Positions 1 through 7,052 of a stretch of 36,782 bases of DNA are shown one piece after another. The notes below the pieces were generated by a model. The model saw only the letters and a program-made list of their open reading frames with translations, was not told the DNA's origin and did not search any database. Source of the stretch: CAZYTX01 sp964650485. Lineage in GTDB: Bacteria > RBG-13-61-14 > DATKZS01. The stretch's first letter is position 1. Each line of letters begins with the position of its first letter. The DNA lies in assembly GCA_964650485.1 (NCBI GenBank), contig CAZYTX010000034.1, positions 1 through 36,782 of the forward strand, in the 5' to 3' direction. Position numbers and translations under genes: made by a program.

Positions 1-155
1 GCCCATACTATCTCGTCTATATGGTCTCCCGCGGAGAGATGCATGACCGGCTGCACGCCGATGCCCAGCAGCCGCTCCGATATCCAGGCCGAGTTCGAGT
101 CAACCACCGACCCGCTCAGTATCTCGTCTCCTATGGCGATGACCGCGGCACGCAA
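1..155 (-). CDS. cinA: CinA-like protein, N-terminal part (runs off the left edge)
   Basis: The reading frame begins at a TTG (155..153) and continues past the window edge, so only about 51 residues are visible. They contain the molybdopterin-binding-like CinA start, AVIAIGDEILSG followed by DSNSAWISERL, which is characteristic of the family (competence/damage-inducible protein, often carrying nicotinamide-nucleotide amidohydrolase activity). The pgpA stop TGA at 162..160 lies 4 nt upstream of the TTG, and the G-rich end of pgpA provides a ribosome binding site. pgpA followed by cinA is a common bacterial gene order. No ATG is available near the conserved start, which supports TTG. A truncated copy of the same start lies at 1929-2108. 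The family call is firm; activity cannot be judged from the fragment. Confidence 0.85.
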   Translation of the reverse strand, partial: MRAAVIAIGDEILSGSVVDSNSAWISERLLGIGVQPVMHLSAGDHIDEIVW

Positions 156-730
156 ACCCTCACCCCCATGCCAGGCGGTAAATATGAATAAGAATACAGG
201 CGTAGGCCCCGGCAACCACGTCGTCCATGACTATGCCCAGGCCGCTCTTCACCCTCTTGTCGAAGAAGCTCGCCGGCCACGGCTTTGCGATGTCGAAGAG
301 CCTGAAGAGCAGGAACCCGGCGATGATGTATCCCGCGCTTGAGGGCAGCAGGAACATGGCGGCCAGGAACCCCGCGGCCTCGTCTATGACCACCACACCG
401 GGGTCGTGGTCCCCCAGGGCCCGGCTCGCCCTGTGCGAGGTCCAGCAGGCCAGGCCGAAGAACCCGCCCCATACTAAGGCGTAGTAAGGCCACCACAGAG
501 GGGACAGCACAAGGTAGAGTGCCACCGCGCCCAGGCTGCCCGCGGTCCCGGGGGCAACCGGGGAGTAGCCCAGCCCCAGCAGGCTGGCCGCGGCCATGAG
601 AGGCTTTCCCGGACCCGCTGAACTTTCCTCTCGGCCCTCTGCTCCCATGAAAAACACCCGTCCTTAAAATACTTGAAAACCCGCCGGATACGACTGAACT
701 AAGTGTAGTCGTCCATTGCCGCGAACGCAA
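47..730. repeat. 684-bp perfect direct repeat, copy 1
   Basis: Bases 47-730 match 2000-2683 with no difference that I could see, at a constant offset of 1953. The repeat carries the whole of pgpA, the 5' part of cinA and about 73 nt upstream of pgpA. Identity stops abruptly at both ends. This copy joins the intact cinA frame on its left. Confidence 0.9.
160..657 (-). CDS. pgpA: Phosphatidylglycerophosphatase A, copy 1
   Basis: The 165-residue product is close to the usual PgpA length (about 170). It shows the family blocks: GYSPVAPGTAGSL near residue 30, a VVVIDEAAG block in the middle, RLFDIAKPWP, and GLGIVMDDVVAG near the C-terminus. PgpA dephosphorylates phosphatidylglycerophosphate to phosphatidylglycerol at the inner membrane, and several hydrophobic stretches agree with a membrane enzyme. 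The start is a GTG at 657..655 with AAGGA just upstream; an ATG three codons in (648..646) is an alternative. The stop lies 4 nt from the cinA TTG, so the two are probably cotranscribed. The identical gene at 2113-2610 makes this one of a pair of perfect duplicates. Confidence 0.92.
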   Translation of the reverse strand: MFFMGAEGREESSAGPGKPLMAAASLLGLGYSPVAPGTAGSLGAVALYLVLSPLWWPYYALVWGGFFGLACWTSHRASRALGDHDPGVVVIDEAAGFLAAMFLLPSSAGYIIAGFLLFRLFDIAKPWPASFFDKRVKSGLGIVMDDVVAGAYACILIHIYRLAWG

Positions 731-952
731 AAAAATCCGCGTCCCGGCGGGAGCATCCTTTGACGCCACGTTCAGCAAACGGCCTCATAGAAGAGAGCTC
801 TTAATGGAAGAGTTATCAGAGGAGATCAGGGGCCTCCGGAACACAGTTCCATCCTGAGCTCTCGGTGGTGCTGGAGTAGGCGGTGTGCAAGATGCACCGG
901 GGACCCCGCCACTTTTAGCAACCGCGAGCTACTCTTCAGCAGTTTCCCTGAT

Positions 953-1795
953 CTATTTCAGGTTCCAGTTGGCGATTATCAGCCGGGCCATCTCCGAGGT
1001 TTTCTCCGGGGAATCCTTGCCCGGCCCGAGGTAGGACTTGATGAACCTGAGCCGGTCACCAGTGGTAATGGACTTGTGGTTCATTTTTTTTATAATCTTG
1101 TCCGCGTTCCGTCCCAGGCTGGAGAGGTTCTTAATGGGGTCCAGCTTTCTAACCTTGAAACGGACCTCGTCGAAATCTACCAGGTAGAGCATGGGCTTTC
1201 CGGATGAATCTTTCTCAATCACCATGTTATGAGGATGGAAATCGGGAAGGTAAACGCGGTTCTGGGAGTGGGCTTTCCTGTATATTTGGCCGATCGCCTT
1301 GATTATCTCTCGTTTTTCCCGGATGAGTTCGCGGGTCAGGCCGGGGAGATCGAAGTTGTTGCGGAAATAAATCTCCAGGTTTTCGTCAAGAGCTCCCTTG
1401 ATCGTTTCGCTGACAAAGACGCTTTGTTTGACAAGACCCATGGAGCGTCTCTTCATAATCGCCACCGGCCTGGGAGTGGGAAGGCCGGTGTTTATCATGA
1501 TCCAGGAGGCTTTCCATGAGCGGTCCGCGTTCATGGGTTTTTTCAGGTTTTTGAGCCGACTTTTGAAATCCGCGGAAAAGCTCTTTGCGAAAAGGTCTAT
1601 GTGGCCCCGGGGCCCTTTTAACCTTATCCGGTAAGAGGAAGCAATGTTACTCGCAACCAGCGTCACTTGTCCGGGAAAAGATTGCGAAGGGAATGAATGA
1701 TCGAAAAGATCGAGAAGACCGCTGCCCTTGTAAGGCGATACAACCAGTCCGCCCCATCTGCCCCTTTTAACTGGAACTACCTTGGAATCATACAT
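953..1795 (-). CDS. LPS-core/Kdo kinase-like protein (WaaP/InaA-type protein-kinase fold)
   Basis: A 280-residue protein starts at the ATG 1795..1793, preceded by AGGAGG with 5-nt spacing; the frame is open 11 codons further upstream but lacks a good site. It carries kinase-fold features seen in lipopolysaccharide kinases: a WIMINTGLPTPRPVAI segment in the N-lobe, a catalytic-loop-like DFHPHNMVIEKD, and a metal-binding-like YLVDFDEVRF. Family members phosphorylate heptose or Kdo of the LPS core in the cytoplasm. The exact substrate cannot be told. The gene is visibly richer in A+T than its neighbours and sits between the two copies of the 684-bp repeat, which suggests acquisition or rearrangement. 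The fold is fairly secure; the LPS role is inferred from family resemblance. Confidence 0.7.
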   Translation of the reverse strand: MYDSKVVPVKRGRWGGLVVSPYKGSGLLDLFDHSFPSQSFPGQVTLVASNIASSYRIRLKGPRGHIDLFAKSFSADFKSRLKNLKKPMNADRSWKASWIMINTGLPTPRPVAIMKRRSMGLVKQSVFVSETIKGALDENLEIYFRNNFDLPGLTRELIREKREIIKAIGQIYRKAHSQNRVYLPDFHPHNMVIEKDSSGKPMLYLVDFDEVRFKVRKLDPIKNLSSLGRNADKIIKKMNHKSITTGDRLRFIKSYLGPGKDSPEKTSEMARLIIANWNLK

Positions 1796-1928
1796 GGAAC
1801 CTCCTGCCGCCCATCGCATCTCACGCAATTATATCAGTATGACACCTTTAGGCAAAGGACATTTTTTCGCTTTCAGCCGCATAATCCGGTTTAGTTTAAT
1901 AAAGTCAGCGGAGGCGGAAAAATTCAGA

Positions 1929-2108
1929 TTAGTTGAGCCTCTTGCAAAAGGCATCCTGGAGTAACGCCGGCAGCCCTGTTCCTACGGGTCTACGACTTGC
2001 CGGCTGCACGCCGATGCCCAGCAGCCGCTCCGATATCCAGGCCGAGTTCGAGTCAACCACCGACCCGCTCAGTATCTCGTCTCCTATGGCGATGACCGCG
2101 GCACGCAA
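1929..2108 (-). pseudogene. cinA: cinA start fragment in repeat copy 2 (truncated)
   Basis: From the TTG at 2108..2106 the first 36 or so residues equal the cinA start at 155..1, including GDEILSG and DSNSAWISERL. At base 2000 the match ends and the frame runs through unrelated sequence (ASRRPVGTGLPALLQDAF...) to a stop at 1929. The result would be a 59-residue protein with only a fraction of the CinA MoCF-like domain, so it is surely non-functional. It is a by-product of the duplication. Confidence 0.85.
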
Positions 2109-2683
2109 ACCCTCACCCCCATGCCAGGCGGTAAATATGAATAAGAATACAGGCGTAGGCCCCGGCAACCACGTCGTCCATGACTATGCCCAGGCCGCTC
2201 TTCACCCTCTTGTCGAAGAAGCTCGCCGGCCACGGCTTTGCGATGTCGAAGAGCCTGAAGAGCAGGAACCCGGCGATGATGTATCCCGCGCTTGAGGGCA
2301 GCAGGAACATGGCGGCCAGGAACCCCGCGGCCTCGTCTATGACCACCACACCGGGGTCGTGGTCCCCCAGGGCCCGGCTCGCCCTGTGCGAGGTCCAGCA
2401 GGCCAGGCCGAAGAACCCGCCCCATACTAAGGCGTAGTAAGGCCACCACAGAGGGGACAGCACAAGGTAGAGTGCCACCGCGCCCAGGCTGCCCGCGGTC
2501 CCGGGGGCAACCGGGGAGTAGCCCAGCCCCAGCAGGCTGGCCGCGGCCATGAGAGGCTTTCCCGGACCCGCTGAACTTTCCTCTCGGCCCTCTGCTCCCA
2601 TGAAAAACACCCGTCCTTAAAATACTTGAAAACCCGCCGGATACGACTGAACTAAGTGTAGTCGTCCATTGCCGCGAACGCAA
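2000..2683. repeat. 684-bp perfect direct repeat, copy 2
   Basis: This is the partner of 47-730. It holds a complete pgpA and the truncated cinA start. On its right it is followed by the short repeat-rich stretch next to def; on its left it joins the kinase-gene segment. No target-site duplication or inverted terminal repeat is evident at the edges. Confidence 0.9.
2113..2610 (-). CDS. pgpA: Phosphatidylglycerophosphatase A, copy 2
   Basis: It is identical to the pgpA at 160-657, with the same 165 residues, GTG start and upstream AAGGA. The open frame is complete, so it could be expressed, but the cinA that follows it is truncated. It lies downstream of def on the same strand, separated by about 300 nt that contain short repeats. 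Whether there are really two copies in the genome or one copy duplicated by assembly cannot be decided from the sequence alone. Confidence 0.85.
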   Translation of the reverse strand: MFFMGAEGREESSAGPGKPLMAAASLLGLGYSPVAPGTAGSLGAVALYLVLSPLWWPYYALVWGGFFGLACWTSHRASRALGDHDPGVVVIDEAAGFLAAMFLLPSSAGYIIAGFLLFRLFDIAKPWPASFFDKRVKSGLGIVMDDVVAGAYACILIHIYRLAWG

Positions 2684-2913
2684 CAAAGCACGTGCCCGGT
2701 GTGCACGTGCCCGGCCTCGGTCCGGACGGCGACAGGACTGAAGCGCCAAAACGCCAAGGGGTCCAAGAGCGCCAAGCGGATGAGAGATATTTTATAATTC
2801 CGTAGCGGCGTGGCGTCGTTGCGTCAAAAGCGGCGCCGTACACACGTGTATACAACAGAGTGGCTTTCGGGGGAAGCAAAGAGGGGAAAGGGGGGTGACT
2901 TTATTGGCTTTTT
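2684..2913. other. Intergenic stretch between def and pgpA copy 2, rich in short repeats
   Basis: No gene is supported here. The stretch holds a 15-bp unit repeated in tandem (2688-2702, with its first 12 bases again at 2703-2714), a run of GCCAA-type words around 2745-2778, a 13-mer at 2813-2825 that recurs inverted at 20669-20681, and a near-palindrome at 2837-2852. The open frames across it look like chance frames. Confidence 0.5.
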
Positions 2914-3432
2914 CTACTTGTCTTTATTCTCCGCGAGCGTCTTTTTGCGCTGTCTCACGTACTGGTACCTTTTCAGCTTTCCTATCCTGTCAATGTAGAG
3001 CACCCCGTTTAAGTGGTCTATCTCGTGCTGGAGCACCCTTGCGAGGAGGTCGCGGGCTGTGAACTCGATGTCCTCGCCTTTCATGTTCTTCCCTGCGACG
3101 GTGATCCACAGCGCACGCTCGACCTCTGAGCTGAACTCGGGCACCGAGAGGCACCCCTCCTCCATGGTCTCGGTCTCTTCGCTCATATCCACAATGCGGG
3201 GGTTTACGATAACGATGGTCTTCTTGGGCTCGTCCTTGGATGATACGTCAGCCACCGCGATCTTTTGCATCTCTCCTATCTGGTTGGCGGCCAGCCCTAT
3301 GCCGGGGGCATGGTACATGGTGTCTGTCATGTCCTCGATGAGCTTTTTCACTTCCTGGTTAAGGGATTTCACGTCCCGGGCGTTTTTTTTGAGGAGCGGG
3401 TCGGGGAACTCGATTATGTCTCGGACGGACAT
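2914..3432 (-). CDS. def: Peptide deformylase
   Basis: A 172-residue protein with all three deformylase motifs: GIGLAANQ at residues 44-51, EGCLSVP at 92-98 (Cys94 as metal ligand) and HEIDH at 136-140 (two His ligands and catalytic Glu). It removes the N-formyl group from nascent proteins on the ribosome. The ATG at 3432..3430 lies 1 nt after the gyrB stop (TGA-C-ATG), so translation is probably coupled to gyrB. The C-terminal tail RKKTLAENKDK is basic and short, as in many bacterial forms. The pairing def with gyrB is less usual than def with fmt. Confidence 0.97.
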   Translation of the reverse strand: MSVRDIIEFPDPLLKKNARDVKSLNQEVKKLIEDMTDTMYHAPGIGLAANQIGEMQKIAVADVSSKDEPKKTIVIVNPRIVDMSEETETMEEGCLSVPEFSSEVERALWITVAGKNMKGEDIEFTARDLLARVLQHEIDHLNGVLYIDRIGKLKRYQYVRQRKKTLAENKDK

Positions 3433-3433
3433 G

Positions 3434-5875
3434 TCAGATGTCCAGGTTTGTGACGTTCAAGGCGTTGTTATGTATGAAGTCCCTTCTCGGGTCCACCTGG
3501 TCACCCATGAGCACGTCGAAGAGCTTGTCCGCGGCGATTGCGTCCTCGATCTTCACTTGTCTCAGGACCCTGGATTCGGGGTTCATGGTGGTGTCCCACA
3601 ACTGCTGTGGGTTCATCTCACCGAGCCCTTTGTACCTTTGTATCTCCTGGCCCTTGGACCCGTACTCGAGTATGAACTCGACCACCTGGGAGAGCCTCTG
3701 CACCTCGACGGCGTCCCCGTTTGTGAGGAGCACGTAAGGGGACTGTCCTGTCTCCTGGTAGATATTGCGGAGCCTTACCAGCTCCTCGAACTCGGGGGAT
3801 GTTGCGAGCTTGTTTCCCACCTCGACCTCGAGTGTGGACCCGTTTTCCTCGGCCATAAAGTTCGAGTAGTAAGTGTTGGTCTCCTCGTCATGCGCGGGCG
3901 TGTCCCATCCCACGGGTTTTATCTCGGGCTCGTTCTTTTTTATGAATTCGGCCGCCTTTTTGAGTGCCTCGTTGAGGTCATCCTTGCTTTGCAGGCTGGC
4001 GGGCAGTTCCACGGCCCTTACCAGTGCGTCAATCACGGGCGCGGTCTTGTCCCCGCCTGCCCTTGTCCTTCTGCGTGCGGCCTTTATGAGTATGTCGTTG
4101 TATCTTATGATCCTCCTGGCGAGCTTTATGAGCTTGTCGCCTGAGAGGGCCTTGTCTTTGCCGTTTAGCTTTAGCTTGAGGTTGTCGGTTCCGAGGTCGA
4201 GCAGGTGCTCCTGGAGCTCCTGGTCGTTGTTAATGTATGTTTCCTTTTTCTTTCTTTTGACCCTGTAGAGGGGGGGCTGCGCCACGTAGAGGTATCCCTG
4301 TTCCACCAGCGGCCTCATTTTCCTGTAGAAGAGTGTAAGGAGCAGGGTCCTTATGTGTGAGCCGTCCACGTCGGCGTCGGTCATTATGATGATCCTCTGG
4401 TACCTGATCTTTGCGAGGTCGAAGTCCTGGTCTCCGATGCCGGTGCCGAGCGCGGTGATGATGGCCTGTATCTCGTTGTTCTGGAGCATCCTGTCGAAGC
4501 GGGCCTTTTCCACGTTGAGTATTTTGCCGCGGATGGGGAGTATGGCCTGGAAGCGCCTTTCCCTGCCCTGTTTTGCGGAGCCTCCCGCGGAGTCTCCCTC
4601 GACGATGAAGAGCTCTGAGAAGCGGGGGTCCCGCTCCTGGCAGTCGGCGAGCTTTCCGGGGAGTGCCCCGCTGTCGAGCGCGCTTTTCCTCCGGGTGAGG
4701 TCCCTGGCCTTGCGGGCGGCTTCCCTTGCCCTGGCCGCGTCCACTGACTTCATGATGACCTTCCTGGCCACTGGCGGGTTCTCTTCCAGGAATGTCGAGA
4801 GCTTGTCGTTTACAATGGCCTCCACCAGTCCCTTGACCTCGGAGTTTCCGAGCTTTGTCTTTGTCTGTCCCTCGAACTGCGGCTCGCGCAGCTTTACCGA
4901 GACCACCGCGGTGAGCCCCTCGCGGACGTCGTCTCCTCCCAGGTTCATCTTCATGTTCTTTATGAGGTTATTGGACTGGGCGTAGTGGTTTATGGTGCGG
5001 GTGAGCGCGGCCTTGAACCCGCTCTCGTGGGTCCCTCCCTCGATGGTGTTTATGAAGTTGGCGTATGAGAAGAGCTGCTCGGAGAAGCCGTCGTTGTACT
5101 GCATTGCTATCTCGACCGTGACGTCTTCGCGCTCCGCGCAAAGATATATTGGCTTTCTGTGGAGCACGTTCTTGTTCTGGTTCAGGTAGTCCACAAAGGA
5201 TGTGATCCCTCCCTTGTAGAGGAACTCCTCCTGCTTGACCTCTCCCCTCTCGTCGGTGAGGGTGATCTTGAGTCCTCCGTTGAGGAATGCCAGCTCGCGG
5301 AGCCTCCTTGCCAGGATGTCGTAATGGAACTCTGTGGTCTCGAATATTTCCGGGTCAGCGTTGAAGGTTATCTTGGTTCCGCTCCTTTTGGTTTTTCCTA
5401 CGACTTCGAGCTTGCTTATGGGCTTTCCCTTGGAGTACGCCTGTCGAAAGACCTTGTTGTTTCGCCATATCTCCACGGTGAGCTGCTCGGCGAGCGCGTT
5501 TACCACGGACACGCCCACCCCGTGGAGCCCGCCGGCCACCTTGTAGCTGGCATCATCGAACTTGCCCCCGGCGTGGAGCATGGTCATGACCACCTCCAGC
5601 GCGGTCTTGCCCTTTACGCCAGCGTGCTGCTCCACTGGTATGCCCCTGCCGTTGTCCTCGACAGTGACGCGATTGTCCACGTGCAGGGTGACGTTTATCT
5701 TGTCGCAGTAGCCGTTTATGGCCTCGTCCACCGAGTTGTCCACCACCTCGAACACCAGGTGATGGAGCCCGCGGGTGGATGTGTCCCCGATGTACATGCC
5801 CGGTCTTTTCCTGACCGCGGTGAGTCCTTCCAAAACCTTAATAGATTCAGCACTATAGAGCGAGGGTTCGGTCAA
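3434..5875 (-). CDS. gyrB: DNA gyrase subunit B
   Basis: An 813-residue type IIA topoisomerase subunit. The GHKL ATPase domain shows the N-box around residues 43-52, DNGRGIP at 74-80 and GGLHGVG at 115-121. The TOPRIM domain has EGDSAGG at 426-432 and DADVDGS at 500-506. The C-terminal GyrA-contact block includes YKGLGEMNPQQLW. Length is close to proteobacterial GyrB (E. coli 804), including the insert between TOPRIM and tail, rather than the shorter Gram-positive form. The start is a TTG at 5875..5873, with AGGAGG 8 nt upstream and no better ATG. It is transcribed from the promoter at 5959-5987 and followed by def after 1 nt. Confidence 0.98.
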   Translation of the reverse strand: MTEPSLYSAESIKVLEGLTAVRKRPGMYIGDTSTRGLHHLVFEVVDNSVDEAINGYCDKINVTLHVDNRVTVEDNGRGIPVEQHAGVKGKTALEVVMTMLHAGGKFDDASYKVAGGLHGVGVSVVNALAEQLTVEIWRNNKVFRQAYSKGKPISKLEVVGKTKRSGTKITFNADPEIFETTEFHYDILARRLRELAFLNGGLKITLTDERGEVKQEEFLYKGGITSFVDYLNQNKNVLHRKPIYLCAEREDVTVEIAMQYNDGFSEQLFSYANFINTIEGGTHESGFKAALTRTINHYAQSNNLIKNMKMNLGGDDVREGLTAVVSVKLREPQFEGQTKTKLGNSEVKGLVEAIVNDKLSTFLEENPPVARKVIMKSVDAARAREAARKARDLTRRKSALDSGALPGKLADCQERDPRFSELFIVEGDSAGGSAKQGRERRFQAILPIRGKILNVEKARFDRMLQNNEIQAIITALGTGIGDQDFDLAKIRYQRIIIMTDADVDGSHIRTLLLTLFYRKMRPLVEQGYLYVAQPPLYRVKRKKKETYINNDQELQEHLLDLGTDNLKLKLNGKDKALSGDKLIKLARRIIRYNDILIKAARRRTRAGGDKTAPVIDALVRAVELPASLQSKDDLNEALKKAAEFIKKNEPEIKPVGWDTPAHDEETNTYYSNFMAEENGSTLEVEVGNKLATSPEFEELVRLRNIYQETGQSPYVLLTNGDAVEVQRLSQVVEFILEYGSKGQEIQRYKGLGEMNPQQLWDTTMNPESRVLRQVKIEDAIAADKLFDVLMGDQVDPRRDFIHNNALNVTNLDI

Positions 5876-5958
5876 TGTCTGCTCCTCCTGTGGTCTGCAA
5901 AAAAAGATACAGGTCGTCGAAAAAAGGGCCAGGCAACGTCACGATCTAACTATATCAT

Positions 5959-5987
5959 ATTATACCACTCACGGGGGCGGTTTGCAA
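5959..5987 (-). promoter_or_regulatory. Sigma70-type promoter of gyrB-def
   Basis: On the minus strand the sequence reads TTGCAA, exactly 17 nt, then TATAAT, a perfect -10 box. The predicted start of transcription leaves a leader of roughly 75 nt before the gyrB TTG. Confidence 0.75.
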
Positions 5988-6036
5988 GGAAAAAATCGAG
6001 TATTTTCTCTTTATTTTTCAGCATGTTGAGGGCGAG

Positions 6037-6060
6037 AAAAAAAGGCGGAGGCAAAGCCTT
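6037..6060 (-). terminator. Possible intrinsic terminator after the dehydrogenase
   Basis: On the minus strand AAGGC, a 9-nt loop and GCCTT are followed by further T residues. The stem has only five pairs, so this is a modest candidate. It lies about 70 nt past the dehydrogenase stop and before the gyrB promoter. Confidence 0.4.
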
Positions 6061-6127
6061 GAAAACGTTAAAAAACACAGGTTGATTAACATGAAAAGAG
6101 CAAGTGTCGAAGAAAGGGCCTGTAGAT

Positions 6128-6922
6128 TCAATTCATCTTGGTTTTTCTTAGCATTTTCGAGAACAGTCTTGGAAAGAAGCGCCTTATAAGGACGGCCAGC
6201 CACAGCCTGTCCTTGCCTATGACAGCCTCATCTCTGCCTTTTTTCACCTGCTCGAGGATGGAGCGGGCCGCCTCTGCGGGCGTATGGCCCGCGGCGAGGT
6301 GGTCGCTCATTTTACCGTATACAGATCCGTCACCCTTAAGAGAGCGCCTGGATATTCCGGTCTGAAAGGCAGTGGGACACACGATAGTGACTCTGATGCC
6401 GTGATCGTGCACCTCCGCCCTAAGTGTGTCGAAAAACCCGTGCAGCGCGTGTTTGGCCGCTGAGTACCCTGATCGCAGGGGCGCGCCCATCTTTCCGGCC
6501 ACCGAGCTTGTGACTACGATGTGTCCTGTACCGCGCTCGATCATAGAGGGCAAGAGGGCCCTGGTTATGACCACATGCGCCATGAAGTCTATGTCCATAA
6601 TCCTGCGAAAGGTGTCCAGGCCAGTGTCTATGACAAGTGATCTCTGGCTTATTCCCCCGTTATTGAACAGCAGGTCCACTCTTCCCTTCCATGCAAGCGC
6701 CTCTGCCGCCTTGTCTTCGAGGGACTCGAGGTCTGCCTGATCAAGCCAAAGCGCCTTGACGCGCTCATGGTCTCCTGTCTCTTGCCGTACGCGTTCAAGC
6801 TCTTCACCCTCGTTAGAGCTTATGATCACGTGGGCGCCTTCCTTTGCCATGGCCTTTGCCAGCTCTTCACCTATTCCAGATGAGGCGCCCGTGATCCACG
6901 CCACTTTTCCCTGAAAGTACAT
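6128..6922 (-). CDS. Short-chain dehydrogenase/reductase, classical type
   Basis: A 264-residue Rossmann-fold oxidoreductase. From the ATG at 6922..6920 (GGAGGT 8 nt upstream), the cofactor loop TGASSGIG is at residues 11-18, the structural motif reads NNGG at 87-90 (usually NNAG), and the catalytic Ser is at about 139-140 with Tyr153 and Lys157 in YSAAK. A GTG two codons earlier (6928) is possible but less well spaced. The C-terminal third ends in a basic hydrophobic stretch (LAVLIRRFFPRLFSKMLRKTK), which may dock the protein on the membrane, as in DHRS7-like enzymes. The substrate is unknown. It lies downstream of the galK-like gene on the same strand, with 130 nt between. Confidence 0.9.
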   Translation of the reverse strand: MYFQGKVAWITGASSGIGEELAKAMAKEGAHVIISSNEGEELERVRQETGDHERVKALWLDQADLESLEDKAAEALAWKGRVDLLFNNGGISQRSLVIDTGLDTFRRIMDIDFMAHVVITRALLPSMIERGTGHIVVTSSVAGKMGAPLRSGYSAAKHALHGFFDTLRAEVHDHGIRVTIVCPTAFQTGISRRSLKGDGSVYGKMSDHLAAGHTPAEAARSILEQVKKGRDEAVIGKDRLWLAVLIRRFFPRLFSKMLRKTKMN

Positions 6923-7052
6923 TATCACTCACCTCCGACCCTTGGCTGTTGAGCCAGGCAGGGGACCCCGGCCCCTTATGACCTATGAGCGCTGAAATAA
7001 CACCCGCTGACGCGCTTACTTTTAGCACCAAGCTGTATATCCAGCTACTGGA

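Noticed and set aside
131..778. Long Arg- and Gly-rich minus-strand frame over pgpA, and its twin at 2084-2749
   Set aside because: It overlaps pgpA in another frame and has the composition of a GC-rich shadow frame.
2837..2852. Near-palindrome as an operator
   Set aside because: It lies downstream of def, far from any gene start on either strand, and has no partner site.
3059..4144. Plus-strand open frame across def and gyrB
   Set aside because: It runs antisense to two certain genes and shows no protein-family features.
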